Below the pieces are notes generated by a model. It worked only from the letters and a program-made list of their open reading frames with translations. It was not told the DNA's origin and searched no databases. Below are positions 1 to 7,789 of a stretch of DNA of 22,984 nucleotides, piece by piece (the stretch's first letter is position 1; every line of letters starts with the position of its first letter). The position numbers and the translations under genes were made by a program. This DNA is from OMIS01 sp964443885 (lineage in GTDB: Bacteria > Patescibacteriota > Microgenomatia > UBA1400 > PJMF01): the NCBI GenBank assembly GCA_964443885.1, contig CAYUES010000013.1, positions 1 through 22,984 on the forward strand, in the 5' to 3' direction.

Positions 1-1
1 A

Positions 2-274
2 TTAATTTTTGGAGTTAGACCATATAACTTTTCCTCACTTGATTACTATCCGCTATTCCCTTGGTTAGGATTAGTGATTTTGGGTATTATTTTGGGGAAA
101 ACGTACTACACAGAATACAAACGGCAAGGGTTGTTGAGACAGCTCCCACCGGTTGTACCAAACTCATTTTTCAATCTACTCGGCTGGCTAGGAAAACACT
201 CACTGCTACTCTATCTGCTGCACATGCCGATAGTACTCGCTCTGTTTTGGGTGTTGGGTATTTGGCGGCCGTGA
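2..274 (+). CDS. C-terminal end of DUF1624/heparan-alpha-glucosaminide acetyltransferase-like membrane protein (partial)
   Basis: The reading frame is open from base 2 and ends at TGA 272-274, so the window edge removes the N-terminal part. About 90 residues remain. They contain a YYPLFPWLGLV helix followed by a glycine-rich LGIILGK turn, a basic loop, and a final helix with LGKHSLLLYLLHMP. This ending (phenylalanine/tryptophan-rich helix, then a 'G-x-HSLxxYLxHxP' helix) is what I know from DUF1624 and related membrane acyltransferases, which transfer acyl groups to sugars across the membrane. The assignment rests on this tail alone; another multi-pass acyltransferase family is possible. The gene converges on typA with a 14-nt gap that holds no convincing terminator. 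Confidence 0.6.
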   Translation, partial: LIFGVRPYNFSSLDYYPLFPWLGLVILGIILGKTYYTEYKRQGLLRQLPPVVPNSFFNLLGWLGKHSLLLYLLHMPIVLALFWVLGIWRP

Positions 275-288
275 AGTAATTCTTAAGA

Positions 289-2109
289 TTAGCGACTAGA
301 CTGTTGCTTGTTGCGCAAGTTCTTTTGCAAGATCTTTTTGCGTAAGCGCAGTGACTTTGGAGTGATTTCCAAAAGCTCATCATCTTCCAAGAAGTCGAGC
401 ATTTGTTCGAGACTTAAGCGGACTGGTGGAGCTAGTTGAATACCCATGTCAGCTGCAGCGGCACGAACGTTGGTAGATTTTTTGAGTTTACAGATATTGA
501 TATCGAGATCTTCTTGGCGGTTATTGACACCCATCACCATACCTTCATAGACCATTTCACCAGGAGCCACAAATGTTTCACCATGGTGTTGTGCTGGCTC
601 TAAGCCGTATGCAGAAACTTGACCGAGTTCAGTTGCAATTAATGCACCGTTACGTAGTTGACGAGCATTGGTACCCATTGCTTCGTATCCTAAGAAACGT
701 GCAGCGAATAAACCATTGCCACGAGTTTTACTGATAACTTTAGAGCGGAATCCGAGTAAGTTATTACTTGAAATCTTGTAGACCATTCGAGAGATACCAC
801 GAGAGTTGGTGAAGGTATCGAGCATTTCTGCACGGCGACGTCCTAACTCCTCAGAAATGATACCGACGTACTCTTGATCAATCTCGACAGTCAGCTCTTC
901 AAATGGCTCTTGTTTGACACCATCAACGGTCTTGTAGATAACCTGAGGTTTACTGACTTCAAGTTCGTAACCTTCGCGACGCATCGTTTCAACCAAGATC
1001 GCGAGATGTAACTCACCACGACCAGAAACGATCAAACCACTACCACTAGGATTTTGCTCAACGCGCAGTCCAATGTTAGTTTTAAGTTCACGCATTAAGC
1101 GCTCTTCAATTTGACGAATTGTACAGAACTCACCTTCTTTTCCACCGAGAGGTGAAGTATTGTTACTGACCACAATCCGCAGCGTTGGCTCAGTGATATG
1201 AATCATTGGCAAGCCAGTCAGATCACTAGGATCGGTGACGGTTTGACCAATTTGAATATTTAATAAGCCAGTCAAAGAAATAATGTCACCAGGTGTAGAA
1301 GCCGGAACTTCAACGCGGTTTAAGCCACTACTCGTGAAAACACTCTTGACGTTTTGCTCGCCGATTACTGTATTTTCAGCTAAGATCGCAACTTTATCAC
1401 CAGTGTGAATAGTACCTTGTAAAACTTTTCCAATCGCGTAGATACCTTTGAAAGCATCAAAGTCGATGTTGGTAACAAGCATCTTGAATGGTTTTGAACT
1501 ATCTGAAGTTGGTTCTGGAATTTCTTTAATGATTGTTTCAAACAGTGGCGATAAATCACCAGCTGCTTCTGCATTTTCTGGTAACTCAGTCCATGCTTTT
1601 TCTTCACGAGCCACTGCATACACGATTGGGAACATTAAGTCTTCATCGCGACGAGCTAGTAGTAAAAATAAATCTTCAATTTGGTTTTTGACGCGATCAA
1701 TTTCAGAGTCTTTGCGGTCAATTTTGTTGATCACAACGATCACTTTCAAACCTTGTTCCAATGCTCTTTCAAGCACAAAACGAGTTTGAGGCAGTGGACC
1801 TTCAGCCGCATCGACGATCAGTAATGCACCGTCAGCCATGTTAATAACGCGCTCGACCTCACCGCTAAAGTCAGCGTGGCCTGGAGTATCGATAATATTA
1901 ATCTTGGTATCTTTGTAAAAAACTGTAGTAGTTTTAGCCAAAATCGTAATCCCACGCTCGCGCTCAAGTTCATTAGAGTCGAGAATGGTGGTTTGAGACA
2001 TCTCAGCTTGGTTTGAACGAAATGTATGAGTTTGTTTGAGCATGCCATCCACGAGAGTTGTTTTTCCGTGGTCGACGTGAGCAATAATGGCGATGTTACG
2101 AATTTGCAT
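289..2109 (-). CDS. typA: Translational GTPase TypA/BipA
   Basis: This is a 606-residue ribosome-binding GTPase of the EF-G-like family, linked to stress adaptation and 50S assembly. From the ATG at 2109 the GTPase signature is complete: HVDHGKTT (11-18), RGITI (about 52-56), DTPGH (74-78) and NKID (128-131). Domain II, the EF-G-like domain and the BipA-specific C-terminal domain follow, and the length matches the family. An in-frame TTG three codons upstream exists, but MQIRNIAIIAHVDHG is the usual family start, and a TATAAT box ends only 8 nt before this ATG, so the TTG is unlikely to be used. The gene lies downstream of zwf on the same strand with 50 nt between them and appears to have its own promoter. 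Confidence 0.96.
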   Translation of the reverse strand: MQIRNIAIIAHVDHGKTTLVDGMLKQTHTFRSNQAEMSQTTILDSNELERERGITILAKTTTVFYKDTKINIIDTPGHADFSGEVERVINMADGALLIVDAAEGPLPQTRFVLERALEQGLKVIVVINKIDRKDSEIDRVKNQIEDLFLLLARRDEDLMFPIVYAVAREEKAWTELPENAEAAGDLSPLFETIIKEIPEPTSDSSKPFKMLVTNIDFDAFKGIYAIGKVLQGTIHTGDKVAILAENTVIGEQNVKSVFTSSGLNRVEVPASTPGDIISLTGLLNIQIGQTVTDPSDLTGLPMIHITEPTLRIVVSNNTSPLGGKEGEFCTIRQIEERLMRELKTNIGLRVEQNPSGSGLIVSGRGELHLAILVETMRREGYELEVSKPQVIYKTVDGVKQEPFEELTVEIDQEYVGIISEELGRRRAEMLDTFTNSRGISRMVYKISSNNLLGFRSKVISKTRGNGLFAARFLGYEAMGTNARQLRNGALIATELGQVSAYGLEPAQHHGETFVAPGEMVYEGMVMGVNNRQEDLDINICKLKKSTNVRAAAADMGIQLAPPVRLSLEQMLDFLEDDELLEITPKSLRLRKKILQKNLRNKQQSSR

Positions 2110-2117
2110 AAGTGGCA

Positions 2118-2123
2118 ATTATA
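2118..2123 (-). promoter_or_regulatory. typA -10 box, probable leaderless promoter
   Basis: On the minus strand a perfect TATAAT is followed by 8 nt and then the typA ATG. No Shine-Dalgarno sequence fits in that gap. Transcription normally starts 6-8 nt after the -10 box, so the transcript would begin at or next to the start codon. The -35 region is poor (no good TTGACA match 16-18 nt upstream). Confidence 0.6.
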
Positions 2124-2159
2124 CTGCAAACTCGCTCAAATAGCGACCCTCAGGTTTAA

Positions 2160-3620
2160 CTATTCCCACTCATTACCATCGGCTCGTACTAGTCTTTCAA
2201 AACTGCGTGGTCCCCAGCTCCCAGCCAGGTATGGTTCTGGCTTAAAGTCTGGTCTGTTTTTATACTCAAGCAGTGGTTGGACAAACTTCCAAGACTGCTC
2301 AATACCTTTGGCATGTGGGAAAAGCGTTGTATCACCTTGAATTGCATCATAAATCAGCTTTACGTATGCTTCGATTAAGTCCATCTGAAACGCGTGCTTA
2401 TAGTAAAAACGCATCGGCACTTCTTTGACGGAGAGTTTAAGGCCAGGTTCTTTGACGTGCATTTTAAATAAAATACCTTCGTGTGGTGCGATCTTGAGAG
2501 TTAAAATATTGCCGCGTGGTTGCTCATCCATTTGAGTAAATAATTTATTAAAAGGCTCTTTAAAGTGAATCGAGATCTCGGTCGCTTTACGCGCCATTCG
2601 TTTGCCGAGGCGAATATAAATCGGGACATTCTGCCAACGGTCATTTTCTACAAAAATTCGAGCCGCCAAGGCAGTTTCTGTGGTTGAGTCCACTTCCATT
2701 CCTTCTTCTTGTAAGTAGCCAGGCACCAGTTTACCCTGGATAACTCCAGCTGAGTATTGACCAAATGAGACGGATTTTTCGATTGAAGATTCGGTAAATA
2801 GTTTGAGAGAGTTCAAAAATTCCTGGCGACGAGTATCGATATGATGAGCTTGCAACGAAACTGGTTCTTCCATCATCGACATCGCAATCATCTGCAAAAT
2901 GTGGTTTTGAAAAATGTCACGAATCGCGCCGGTTTGATTGTAAAAAGCCGTCCGACCTGCCACGCCAATCGTTTCAGAAGCAGTGACCGTGACACACTTT
3001 ACAAACTTCCAGTTCCACAAATGTTCAAACGCTCCGTTGGCAAAGCGAAATGCCAACAAGTTCTGGACCGTTTCTTTGCCCAAAAAATGATCAATCCGAT
3101 AAATTGAGTCTTCTTTAAAAACTTGCAGTAACTCTCTATTTAATTCTTGGGCTGACTCTAAATCAGTACCAAATGGTTTTTCAATTAAAAATTTTGTCCA
3201 ACCGTAAACGGTGGTATGCAGAGTAGCATTCTTAATATTGCGAGCAACATCAACGTACAAACTCGGTAAAGTAGAAACGTACCATAAGTGATTTGAACAC
3301 TGATCCAACGTTTCATAGAGGGCACGTAGTCCTTTAAAACTTTCAGCATCTTTGACGTTGCCTGCCACATAGTAGAGATGTTTGCAAAATTCATTCCAAG
3401 TACCTTCATGAGCAGGTTGCACCACTTGATTTACAAATTCATGAAACTCTTGGCGCGAGAACGGGCTACGAGCTGTACCGATAATGTAAAAATGTGAAGG
3501 GAGAAGTTCTTTGGTAAATAATTGATAGAGCGCTGGTAGAATTTTCTTTTTTGAAAGATCTCCGGTGGCTCCGACTAAAAATATTGCTAAACTTTGTTCA
3601 ATTGGTTGCATGGGTTTCAT
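2160..3620 (-). CDS. zwf: Glucose-6-phosphate 1-dehydrogenase
   Basis: This 486-residue cytosolic enzyme oxidises glucose 6-phosphate to 6-phosphogluconolactone with NADP+, the entry step of the oxidative pentose phosphate pathway. The Rossmann nucleotide motif GATGDL is at residues 17-22, EKPFG at 147-151, and the substrate-binding/catalytic signature RIDHFLGKE at 175-183 includes the catalytic His. The C-terminal half and the final GSWGP segment look complete and the length is normal. A second ATG is three codons in. A minus-strand TACAAT sits 3 nt before the first ATG and 12 nt before the second, so the second ATG could be the true start. No 6-phosphogluconolactonase or 6-phosphogluconate dehydrogenase gene is adjacent. 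Confidence 0.96.
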   Translation of the reverse strand: MKPMQPIEQSLAIFLVGATGDLSKKKILPALYQLFTKELLPSHFYIIGTARSPFSRQEFHEFVNQVVQPAHEGTWNEFCKHLYYVAGNVKDAESFKGLRALYETLDQCSNHLWYVSTLPSLYVDVARNIKNATLHTTVYGWTKFLIEKPFGTDLESAQELNRELLQVFKEDSIYRIDHFLGKETVQNLLAFRFANGAFEHLWNWKFVKCVTVTASETIGVAGRTAFYNQTGAIRDIFQNHILQMIAMSMMEEPVSLQAHHIDTRRQEFLNSLKLFTESSIEKSVSFGQYSAGVIQGKLVPGYLQEEGMEVDSTTETALAARIFVENDRWQNVPIYIRLGKRMARKATEISIHFKEPFNKLFTQMDEQPRGNILTLKIAPHEGILFKMHVKEPGLKLSVKEVPMRFYYKHAFQMDLIEAYVKLIYDAIQGDTTLFPHAKGIEQSWKFVQPLLEYKNRPDFKPEPYLAGSWGPRSFERLVRADGNEWE

Positions 3621-3623
3621 GCA

Positions 3624-3629
3624 ATTGTA
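3624..3629 (-). promoter_or_regulatory. Candidate -10 box of zwf
   Basis: TACAAT on the minus strand lies 3 nt before the first zwf ATG and 12 nt before the in-frame second ATG. There is no Shine-Dalgarno sequence before either. If used, the box favours the second ATG with a very short leader. The -35 region is not recognisable. Confidence 0.35.
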
Positions 3630-3656
3630 GCTTCATTTTCGTCTTTCATCCACTCG

Positions 3657-3685
3657 TAATACTGGTAGAAACAGTATTATTTTTT
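3657..3685 (+). terminator. Plus-strand hairpin with T tract, overlapping the end of the PTPS-like gene
   Basis: TAATACTG (3657-3664) pairs with CAGTATTA (3672-3679) across a 7-nt loop, and six T residues follow (3680-3685). This is an intrinsic terminator for plus-strand transcription only; on the minus strand the A tract precedes the stem. Both flanking genes run on the minus strand, so any stopped transcript would be antisense to zwf. The stem contains the TAA stop codon of the upstream minus-strand gene. Confidence 0.5.
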
Positions 3686-5443
3686 AACGCGACGAAATTT
3701 TGCATAGCTGCGAAGGCGCTGCCCACCTAACCAGCCAATAACGAGCAAACTTGCTACTGTGAGCGTATTACCTATGATGCGAGCGGGAGTTTGTTGAGTC
3801 ATTTTACTGTAAATCTGCCAGTCACCCGCCGGCAACACATACGCCACTTGGCCTTTATATTGTTGGGAGCGTTCTGAATCATTTTCTGGAGTAATCATTG
3901 CCGCGGCAGTTCCATTTGCCCAGACTTTCCAACCGGGGAAGTACATCGTGGGCTCGACCACCGTCACTTGTTCAGCGGCTTGGACTCGATAGCTGCGATA
4001 TGTTCCTCGCCACTTTACTTCTGAGATACGACCATTTCCTTGTACTTCTGGCGTACCTGCACTGAGTTTGCCTGGTGAAACCGTAAATGTTTTAGCTCGG
4101 AACTCATCGAAAATAGTCGACGTTTGGTAATAGTTCAAGTAGTACTCTGGTGCAAAGTGACTATAGGTTGGCCAATACCAGCCCGTGAAAAACACTAGAT
4201 TTGCTACTACTCCCAGTCCGAGCAGCGTTTGCAGGACTCGGTTTTTTTTAGTCCAAAGTAGTGCGGCCAAAACCGCCAGTACAATCGAAAGTGGTCCTAA
4301 GAAACGCCATGGAAACTGAAAGTACGGTAATACAAAAATCGTCTTCCAAAGAAATAGCGACATCGGCAGCAGGATAAAAATACTTGCCAAAGAAAGTGCT
4401 GCCGCAACCACTACCGGTAGATCAGAACCAGTTGCGTTATTTTTAGTTTTCAATTCAACACTACTCCATGAAAAAGGCAGTTTCTTGAAAATGAAGTATA
4501 AACCAGCCACTCCAATCGTCACTAAACCTGCCATACCAATTCCCATTGAAAGCGTATCATCAGATCCTGGAGTGGAGATGCCAAAAGTCACTTTTGAAGT
4601 GAAGAGTTGGGAAAAATTCACAAAGTGATCTAGATAGAACTGCGAAAACTGTTCATCAAATCGAACATACTTTTTTTCTAGTAAAGCAGGAATCCAAAAA
4701 AATGATGAGATGCCAAAGGCAATCGCAAACTCGCTACCAACCGTCAGGAAGTTCTTGTGTTTTTGACGAAAGATTCCGTATAACAGTGCAGCTGGAAATA
4801 ACAAAACCGCGTAGATGTTATGTGCCAACAAAACAATCGCTCCAGAAACTATCACCCCAATATCTAACTGCTTCTTTTCTTGTGATTTTTGGATTCTCTT
4901 TTCGAGAAAATAGACTAGCCAAACTGCAGCTGCCGTTGCAAATAACTCACCATACGATCCACGTACATACACTAAAGAATAAAAATAAGGATTCAGCGCC
5001 GCCACTAAAACACCCAGCATCGCTGCTGTTCTGTGAGTAGTTATCTTTAATACGAATAGATAGGTGCCGAGCCACAGAGCAAGCCAGCCCACGACCACCC
5101 AAAACTTGAGAGCCAGCTCCGGATGAACTCCGACCAAAACTAGCGGTGTACCCAGAATGCTTAATAGCGGATAGTGAAAGTTGAAGATTGGGTAGCCATA
5201 GCCATCCCAAAAGGTCGGCGCGATTCTAGGCGGAATGTGACCCTGGCGAACCGCCACTGCATAGTTGGCAATCCGTGCCACATGGCCTTCCCCGTCATGC
5301 GTAGCGGGCAAACCAGACAAAGCCAATGGAGCAAGTGAGCGCAACAACACACCTACTACTACCACCAAGAGCAGCCACTCCAGATATGAAAAGCTGGAAA
5401 ATTGAGTAGTTATTGTAGAAACTATTTTTTTGAAGTACTGCAT
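3677..5443 (-). CDS. Large multi-pass membrane protein, PTPS-related (GT-C-like) family
   Basis: This is a 588-residue polytopic protein with about a dozen predicted hydrophobic helices and a C-terminal soluble segment before a final helix and a basic tail. After the first helix comes GLPATHDGEGHVARI (residues 44-58), then an aromatic GYGYPIFNFHYPL loop. This arrangement is typical of the '6-pyruvoyl-tetrahydropterin synthase related' membrane family, which despite its name resembles GT-C polyprenyl-sugar glycosyltransferases; the acidic/His pair in the first outer loop would be the catalytic region. I infer a role in envelope polysaccharide or glycoprotein assembly; the substrate is unknown. 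The frame stays open 50 codons further upstream, but that extension is hydrophilic and Cys-rich and overlaps the divergent umuD region, so I use ATG 5443. No clear Shine-Dalgarno sequence is visible. Confidence 0.8.
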   Translation of the reverse strand: MQYFKKIVSTITTQFSSFSYLEWLLLVVVVGVLLRSLAPLALSGLPATHDGEGHVARIANYAVAVRQGHIPPRIAPTFWDGYGYPIFNFHYPLLSILGTPLVLVGVHPELALKFWVVVGWLALWLGTYLFVLKITTHRTAAMLGVLVAALNPYFYSLVYVRGSYGELFATAAAVWLVYFLEKRIQKSQEKKQLDIGVIVSGAIVLLAHNIYAVLLFPAALLYGIFRQKHKNFLTVGSEFAIAFGISSFFWIPALLEKKYVRFDEQFSQFYLDHFVNFSQLFTSKVTFGISTPGSDDTLSMGIGMAGLVTIGVAGLYFIFKKLPFSWSSVELKTKNNATGSDLPVVVAAALSLASIFILLPMSLFLWKTIFVLPYFQFPWRFLGPLSIVLAVLAALLWTKKNRVLQTLLGLGVVANLVFFTGWYWPTYSHFAPEYYLNYYQTSTIFDEFRAKTFTVSPGKLSAGTPEVQGNGRISEVKWRGTYRSYRVQAAEQVTVVEPTMYFPGWKVWANGTAAAMITPENDSERSQQYKGQVAYVLPAGDWQIYSKMTQQTPARIIGNTLTVASLLVIGWLGGQRLRSYAKFRRVKK

Positions 5444-5540
5444 GAGTAAACATTTTTCTATAGTGCTTATTCTACCTGCTCCTCCACAGAAATTCTCTGA
5501 GCAAAAAAGCCTGCCCTCGCTACTAACCCGCCAACCGCGC

Positions 5541-5570
5541 TTGACTTTCGCCTTATCTTCGGACGATACT
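5541..5570 (+). promoter_or_regulatory. umuD promoter, probably leaderless
   Basis: TTGACT (5541-5546), an 18-nt spacer and GATACT (5565-5570) form a good sigma-70-type promoter, and the umuD ATG follows after only 6 nt. This spacing leaves no room for a ribosome binding site. I saw no canonical LexA operator of the E. coli or Gram-positive kind in the 133-nt divergent gap. Confidence 0.6.
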
Positions 5571-5576
5571 AAGAGT

Positions 5577-6056
5577 ATGTTAGATCGGCACACACTACCT
5601 ACTCAGTATCTGACTACACTCTCTCAAGCAATCAGCCGTTCACCTGCACTCACCGAGGTACGCATCCCTCTCTATGCTTCACCAGTTAGCGCTGGCTTTC
5701 CTAGTCCAGCAGAAGATGTCGTTGAGATGGGCATTGATCTCAATAAGCTCCTGATTGCTCACCCTGCCGCCACCTTTCTGGTCCGAGCGGCTGGGACTTC
5801 AATGATCGAAGCAGGCATTTTTAGCGACGACTTACTGGTGGTAGACCGCAGTATCCAGGCAGTTCCAGGAGCAATCGTGGTGGCCTACTATGCTGATGAG
5901 TTTTTGGTGAAACGGTTGGTTAAAAAAAGTGACGGCCTATACTTGGTGGCTGAAAATAAAAACTTCTCTTTTCGGCCAGTTAAAGTAACCGAGGAAATCA
6001 TAATTTGGGGAGTTGTGCGCAGTGTCGTTAGAGTGTTACACCAAAAGACAGGGTAG
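5577..6056 (+). CDS. umuD: UmuD-like self-cleaving SOS mutagenesis protein (S24 family)
   Basis: This 159-residue protein has the LexA/UmuD serine-lysine peptidase fold without a DNA-binding domain. The cleavage site is AG at residues 39-40, within AGFPSPAED. The catalytic Ser is residue 75 (AAGTSM) and the general-base Lys is residue 112 (LVKRL). The site-to-Ser (35) and Ser-to-Lys (37) distances equal those of E. coli UmuD. The N-terminal arm before the site is about 15 residues longer than in E. coli. After RecA-stimulated self-cleavage, UmuD' partners the adjacent UmuC to form DNA polymerase V. The frame is open upstream of this ATG, but the extension is not family-like and would cover the promoter, so ATG 5577 is chosen. 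Confidence 0.9.
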   Translation: MLDRHTLPTQYLTTLSQAISRSPALTEVRIPLYASPVSAGFPSPAEDVVEMGIDLNKLLIAHPAATFLVRAAGTSMIEAGIFSDDLLVVDRSIQAVPGAIVVAYYADEFLVKRLVKKSDGLYLVAENKNFSFRPVKVTEEIIIWGVVRSVVRVLHQKTG

Positions 6057-6058
6057 AA

Positions 6059-6088
6059 GCATCTTTTTAGATGTAGCTGCGCAGATGC
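6059..6088 (+). other. Alternative short hairpins between umuD and umuC
   Basis: GCATCT (6059-6064) can pair either with AGATGT (6069-6074; TTTT loop) or with AGATGC (6083-6088), and CTGCGCAG (6077-6084) is itself palindromic. The pairings exclude each other. There is no T tract after them, so this is not a normal terminator. Apart from this the 91-nt gap shows no strong signal. Confidence 0.3.
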
Positions 6089-6147
6089 CTTTATGGAAGC
6101 GTACAAGCAAACTTTAGATATACATGCACGAACACCTTAGTTAGATT

Positions 6148-7431
6148 ATGAAAAAAATGTTTGCGGTCGTTGATTGTAATAATTTTTTTGTCTCGTGTGA
6201 GCGAGCCTTCAATCCATCGCTTGAAAATAAGCCAGTGGTAGTACTTTCCAATAATGACGGTTGTGTTGTCTCTCGGTCTAATGAAGCTAAAAAAATAGGT
6301 ATTCCGATGGGCGTACCTGTGTTTAAGATTAAGGAACTGATCGCTCAAAAGCGGGTCAAGGTTTTTTCTTCTAACTTTGTCTTGTACGGCGACATGTCTT
6401 CGCGGATCATGAAAACACTTGATTCACTTTCGCCCTATGTCGAGTACTACTCAATCGATGAAGCATTTATTCCCCTTACTTTTTATAGTGAAGCTGATTA
6501 CTCAGTTTGGGCAGAAAAAGTCCGTGCCACTGTTGTGCAACATACAGGCGTTCCCGTTTCAATTGGGATTGGAGCAACTCGGACATTAGCTAAAGCTGCC
6601 AACGAGTTTGCCAAAAAATGGGAAGTTTGTAATGGTGTCTTTAGTTTTGTGGGGATGGATCAAGAAAAAATAAATAGATATCTCTCTGAGCTAGCTGTCG
6701 AGAACATCTGGGGAATTGGCTATAAATCAGCACGAATACTGCATACAGCTAAAATTTTAACTGGCTACGACTTGATTCAAACAGACGAACAGATTGTACG
6801 AAAGTACCTCAAGGTAATGGGCGTTCGCACTCGGATGGAGCTGCTCGGCACTTCTTGCGCCGCCTTTTCAGAAAATCGTGCCCCCAAAAAAGGGATCTGT
6901 TCTTCTCGCTCATTTGGCAAACGAGTCAAACGGCAGGAAGACCTCGCCCAAGCGATTGCGACCTACATCGATACCGCTTGCCATAAACTGCGCCAGCAAA
7001 AAAGTGTGGCTCGGTTTCTGACTGTCTATATCCGGAATAGTTTTCACTCAAAAACGCAACCGTACTATGGCAAAAGTTTGACAGTAGGTTTAGATGTCGC
7101 TTCCAACTACACGTCTACCTTTATTACTCATGGGTTAGAACTATTGAAGAAAATATATAAGCCCGGCGTCGAGTACTACAAAGCTGCCGTTTTCCTTTCA
7201 GATATTACACCTGAACATACCGTGCAGCAGCATTTATTTTTAGACTCTCAAAATACTCGGATTCCGGTACATAAAAATATCAGTGATGCCGTAGATACGC
7301 TTCGGCGACGATTTGGAAGAAAAGTACTGACCTTTGGCGCGATGGGCGTAAAAAATACTTGGGCAATGAAGAGTGAAAATCGCACACCTCGATACACAAC
7401 TGAGTTGAGCGAGTTGCTCACTGCGCACTAG
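6148..7431 (+). CDS. umuC: UmuC, Y-family translesion DNA polymerase (Pol V catalytic subunit)
   Basis: This 427-residue protein has the Y-family polymerase signature: FAVVDCNNFFVSCERAF near the N-terminus (metal-binding Asp at residue 9), the VVLSNNDGCVVSRSNEAK fingers segment, and the catalytic SIDEAF with Asp104-Glu105. The helix-hairpin-helix region (NIWGIGYKSA) and the UmuC-type C-terminal domain with ICSSRSFGKRV follow. Length matches E. coli UmuC. It inserts nucleotides opposite lesions, with UmuD' and RecA as partners. It follows umuD on the same strand after 91 nt and is probably co-transcribed. There is no Shine-Dalgarno sequence before ATG 6148. Confidence 0.95.
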   Translation: MKKMFAVVDCNNFFVSCERAFNPSLENKPVVVLSNNDGCVVSRSNEAKKIGIPMGVPVFKIKELIAQKRVKVFSSNFVLYGDMSSRIMKTLDSLSPYVEYYSIDEAFIPLTFYSEADYSVWAEKVRATVVQHTGVPVSIGIGATRTLAKAANEFAKKWEVCNGVFSFVGMDQEKINRYLSELAVENIWGIGYKSARILHTAKILTGYDLIQTDEQIVRKYLKVMGVRTRMELLGTSCAAFSENRAPKKGICSSRSFGKRVKRQEDLAQAIATYIDTACHKLRQQKSVARFLTVYIRNSFHSKTQPYYGKSLTVGLDVASNYTSTFITHGLELLKKIYKPGVEYYKAAVFLSDITPEHTVQQHLFLDSQNTRIPVHKNISDAVDTLRRRFGRKVLTFGAMGVKNTWAMKSENRTPRYTTELSELLTAH

Positions 7432-7503
7432 AGATCATGTTTTTCTTACTCGATAATTACGATCACTTAACATGAATACTATTTATACTCGCTACACTGT
7501 CTT

Positions 7504-7530
7504 GTAGTTAGTAAAAAAACTACGAAAGGA
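7504..7530 (+). promoter_or_regulatory. 5' leader hairpin and Shine-Dalgarno sequence of the 65-residue membrane protein
   Basis: GTAGTT (7504-7509) pairs with AACTAC (7518-7523) around an A-rich loop. It is followed directly by GAAAGGA (7524-7530), a ribosome binding site five bases from ATG 7536. A possible -10, TACACT, lies about 20 nt upstream of the hairpin. A similar hairpin plus GAAAGGAAC arrangement precedes the KGG gene at 10447. Confidence 0.45.
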
Positions 7531-7535
7531 ACACC

Positions 7536-7733
7536 ATGGTAGAAGTCATCCATGAACGAGAAGTATCAGGTACCAATAATATGGCATTCTTAGTGGGTAT
7601 TATTTTATTAATTGCTGCACTATTTATGTTTTTCTATTATGGTTCAAATCTCTTGAGAAACACCAATACGACTACTCCGCAAATAGCCGTACCCGAACAG
7701 GTTGATGTCAATGTCAACCAACAACCACAGTAA
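7536..7733 (+). CDS. Small single-pass membrane protein, unknown function
   Basis: This 65-residue protein has a short polar N-terminus (about 15 residues), one strongly hydrophobic helix (about 18-38, AFLVGIILLIAALFMFFYYG) and a polar Thr/Asn/Gln/Val-rich tail. It is not a cleaved signal peptide by appearance: no Ala-x-Ala site follows the helix. I do not recognise a family. The strong Shine-Dalgarno sequence (GAAAGGA) and the hairpin terminator just after the gene support it as a real monocistronic gene. The abundance of A/T-ending codons matches its neighbours. Small single-pass proteins like this often modify a larger membrane complex, but no partner is evident. Confidence 0.75.
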   Translation: MVEVIHEREVSGTNNMAFLVGIILLIAALFMFFYYGSNLLRNTNTTTPQIAVPEQVDVNVNQQPQ

Positions 7734-7759
7734 TTATTTGAAACAAGAATAATTCGCTC

Positions 7760-7789
7760 ATAACATCCTAAGTTTACTTAGGATGTTAT
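7760..7789. terminator. Perfect 13-bp hairpin between convergent genes
   Basis: ATAACATCCTAAG (7760-7772) pairs fully with CTTAGGATGTTAT (7777-7789) around a TTTA loop. It lies between the small membrane protein gene (plus) and the sugar dehydrogenase gene (minus) and could stop transcription from both sides, although neither strand has a long T tract. The stem contains the TAA stop codon of the minus-strand gene (7786-7788). Confidence 0.65.

Noticed and set aside
5430..5576. Upstream in-frame start for UmuD
   Set aside because: The extension is not UmuD-like, overlaps the divergent gene start and covers a good promoter that ends 6 nt before ATG 5577.
5444..5593. N-terminal 50-codon extension of the PTPS-like membrane protein
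   Set aside because: It is hydrophilic, Cys-rich and unlike the family, and it would overlap the umuD promoter and start; ATG 5443 gives the normal N-terminus.
6100..6147. SOS box before umuC (GAAC half site near 6128)
   Set aside because: The second half site does not match any LexA consensus I know and the spacing is wrong.
7432..7503. Possible terminator after umuC
   Set aside because: The region is AT-rich with a TTTTT run but no stem of useful length before it.
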